A stretch of 64,000 nt of DNA from contig NZ_JAGFNU010000002.1 of assembly GCF_018457175.1 (NCBI RefSeq), positions 186,001 to 250,000 of the forward strand. The letters are read 5' to 3'. The notes under the pieces were generated by a model, which saw nothing but the letters and a program-made list of their open reading frames with translations, had not been told where the DNA came from and searched no databases. Made by a program: the position numbers and the translations under genes. The stretch's first letter is position 1. Every line of letters starts with the position of its first letter. The DNA comes from Pseudohalocynthiibacter aestuariivivens. Lineage in GTDB: Bacteria > Pseudomonadota > Alphaproteobacteria > Rhodobacterales > Rhodobacteraceae. Of this stretch, positions 62,792 through 64,000 are shown one piece after another.

Positions 62792-63550
62792 TTAAACGTC
62801 GAACCTGAAAATCTGATTTTGAAAGGATGCTTTCAAAACGGCTTGCGCGGTTGTTTCGACATCAAGCGCCAAACGCGCAAGCCGAAGATGTTTTTCTACC
62901 GTTGCTGGCGTCAGCTCCAGGATGCAGGCAATATCCTGTGTCGTTTTCCCGTCACCAACCCATTCAAGCACTTGGCGCTGCCTCTTTGTCAGGTCGGGCC
63001 GCTGGCCGGAGTAAGGAAAGGTGATAATCTTAAGATGCGCAACATTGTTTATCAGAATTATTTCATTTCCGTGCCGCTTCCAAATCTCATCAGTTTCTAT
63101 TTGAGACAGGCCAGCCCGCGCGGTCAACGCGATAGCCCCCTTGGTTCGCTGAGAAACGCTCTTGAAGCTTATTGAGTAGCCCGCGACAACGCCCATTGAT
63201 CTGTTGAATTCACAAACTTTCAACTCTGTTGGCGACAGCTCTCCATTTTTTTGTTTTTCCTCGATCCAGCTCCAGCTGCACGCCCCTTCATTTTCGATCG
63301 ACCAACGCACCATTGGGGCGCAGGCGTACATATTCTCTCCAAGGAAAGGGTCAATATAATCAGAGCTATGATTGGTTAGAATTAGAAAATCCTTGGGGTC
63401 GCCAAAGGACTCGGACGTGCAATAGCGGGTAAACCCATAAAGCAAACGGTCAAACCCGTATTCAGCCATTTTTTTTGTGTGGAGTCCCCAGACCTCTTCA
63501 ACAGAATCCGATTCTGTCAGTTCTTCCAGGTATTCCTCAACAGCTGTCAT
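62792..63550 (-). CDS. LuxR-type regulator, solo
   Basis: A 252-residue regulator with an N-terminal autoinducer-binding-like domain (to about 165) and a LuxR helix-turn-helix (LTKRQRQVLEWVGDGKTTQDIA then CILELTPATVEKHLRLAR). Aligned by eye to TraR, Trp57 is Tyr, Tyr61 is Phe, Asp70 is Ala, while Pro71 and Trp85 are kept, so the ligand may not be a standard acyl-homoserine lactone. No luxI is nearby. Its ATG shares one base with the aroQ stop (TAATG). Confidence 0.87.
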   Translation of the reverse strand: MTAVEEYLEELTESDSVEEVWGLHTKKMAEYGFDRLLYGFTRYCTSESFGDPKDFLILTNHSSDYIDPFLGENMYACAPMVRWSIENEGACSWSWIEEKQKNGELSPTELKVCEFNRSMGVVAGYSISFKSVSQRTKGAIALTARAGLSQIETDEIWKRHGNEIILINNVAHLKIITFPYSGQRPDLTKRQRQVLEWVGDGKTTQDIACILELTPATVEKHLRLARLALDVETTAQAVLKASFQNQIFRFDV

Positions 63551-63993
63551 TATGCTTTTTCACCCAGATAGGTCACCATGCCCTCAATCGCCAGCAAATA
63601 TCCTGCGGGGCCCAGGCCGCAGATCTGGCCAATCGCAACCGGAGCGATGTAAGATTTGTGTCTGAAAGATTCCCGTGCGTGAATATTTGAAAGATGAAGT
63701 TCCAGAACGGGCACATCCGCAGACGAGATCGCATCCATCAGCGCAACCGATGTGTGTGTGTAAGCACCTGCATTCAGAATTATACCATCAAACTTGCCGC
63801 GCGCGCCGTGGATCGCCTCGACAAGAACGCCTTCATGATTGCTTTGCTCAAACTGCAAATCAATACCAAGCGCATTCGCTTTATCCTGACACTGTATTTC
63901 AATCTCTGCCAAGGTGGTTGCACCGTAAACCTCGGGCTGACGCGTACCAAGCAAGTTAAGGTTAGGGCCATTTAATATAAGAAGAGATGTCAT
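63550..63993 (-). CDS. aroQ: 3-dehydroquinate dehydratase, type II
   Basis: A 147-residue dodecameric enzyme of the shikimate pathway. LILNGPNLNLLGTRQPEVYG carries the catalytic Tyr23, and ELHLSNIHARESFRHKSY the catalytic His100 and Arg. Length is normal. Its stop overlaps the start of a LuxR-type regulator gene by one base, so the two are translationally coupled. The start lies 7 bases from the window edge, so its promoter is not visible. Confidence 0.96.
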   Translation of the reverse strand: MTSLLILNGPNLNLLGTRQPEVYGATTLAEIEIQCQDKANALGIDLQFEQSNHEGVLVEAIHGARGKFDGIILNAGAYTHTSVALMDAISSADVPVLELHLSNIHARESFRHKSYIAPVAIGQICGLGPAGYLLAIEGMVTYLGEKA

Positions 63994-64000
63994 CAGCTAA

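Overview
The window looks like chromosomal DNA of a marine Rhodobacterales (Roseobacter-group) alphaproteobacterium. The case rests on gene content and order rather than a marker gene: nifR3-ntrBC-ntrYX followed by trkA-trkH-hfq-hflX, an ispDF fusion, NtrC without a GAFTGA loop, guaA next to small Rhodobacterales-type genes, a pyrrolysine-free MttB homolog, DUF6477 and DUF6456 proteins, an aroQ-luxR pair, and moderate GC by eye. No rRNA, tRNA, CRISPR array or intact mobile element was found. Most of the window is dense core genome.

Layout. 1-1143: two tandem Imm11-like (DUF1629) paralogs in locally AT-richer DNA; the left one is frameshifted at an A6 tract and runs off the window. 1.3-6.9 kb: a ThiE-like protein stripped of its catalytic residues, trmJ, ctaA, an M32 carboxypeptidase, and a divergent enoyl-CoA hydratase/PaaI thioesterase pair. 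7.0-8.8 kb: a DUF1127 gene and a divergent MocR regulator with shared palindromic operators. 8.9-13.3 kb: rplM-rpsI, ppk2-tetR, and metA behind an uncharacterised ATPase. 13.4-17.2 kb: a FadL-type outer-membrane protein, then guaA, an unlisted 48-aa secreted smORF and an EamA transporter joined by two ATGA overlaps. 17.4-23.7 kb: mttB homolog, DUF6477, DUF6456 regulator, lipA, a 58-aa membrane protein, hpt, a RatA/Coq10 protein and a secreted protein. 23.9-27.3 kb: amtB and ispDF-pgpA-pncC. 27.5-39.3 kb: nitrogen sensing (nifR3-ntrBC, ntrYX), potassium uptake (trkA, trkH), hfq and hflX. 39.3-51 kb: penicillin acylase family, a Ysc84-type lipoprotein, hemB, mfd, peroxiredoxin/AraC, MFS and DsbA proteins. 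51-57.5 kb: acyl-CoA synthetase/XRE, arsC-aqpS, an orphan peptide-binding protein with an entericidin-like lipoprotein, and bdhA. 57.5-64 kb: DUF502, a cupin-psuK-psuG pseudouridine operon, rpsB-tsf, a luxR solo and aroQ.

Working together. NtrB/NtrC, NtrY/NtrX and AmtB form a nitrogen/redox sensing block. TrkA and TrkH make a K+ uptake system. PsuK and PsuG catabolise pseudouridine. ArsC and AqpS are a minimal arsenic pair without an adjacent ArsR. rpsB and rplM each have structured 5' regions suggestive of feedback control.

Most interesting unexplained signals: (1) a candidate ~76-nt small RNA at 56526-56601 with a promoter of 17-bp spacing, two perfect hairpins and a T8 terminator; (2) a branched rpsB leader closed by a 7-bp helix; (3) the guaA-smORF-eamA overlap chain; (4) the Imm11 frameshift; (5) palindromes in several regulator promoters (MocR, DUF6456, AraC, arsC, ispDF/nifR3); (6) a LuxR solo with altered ligand-pocket residues coupled to aroQ. 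Everything here was read by eye; no searches or folding programs were run.
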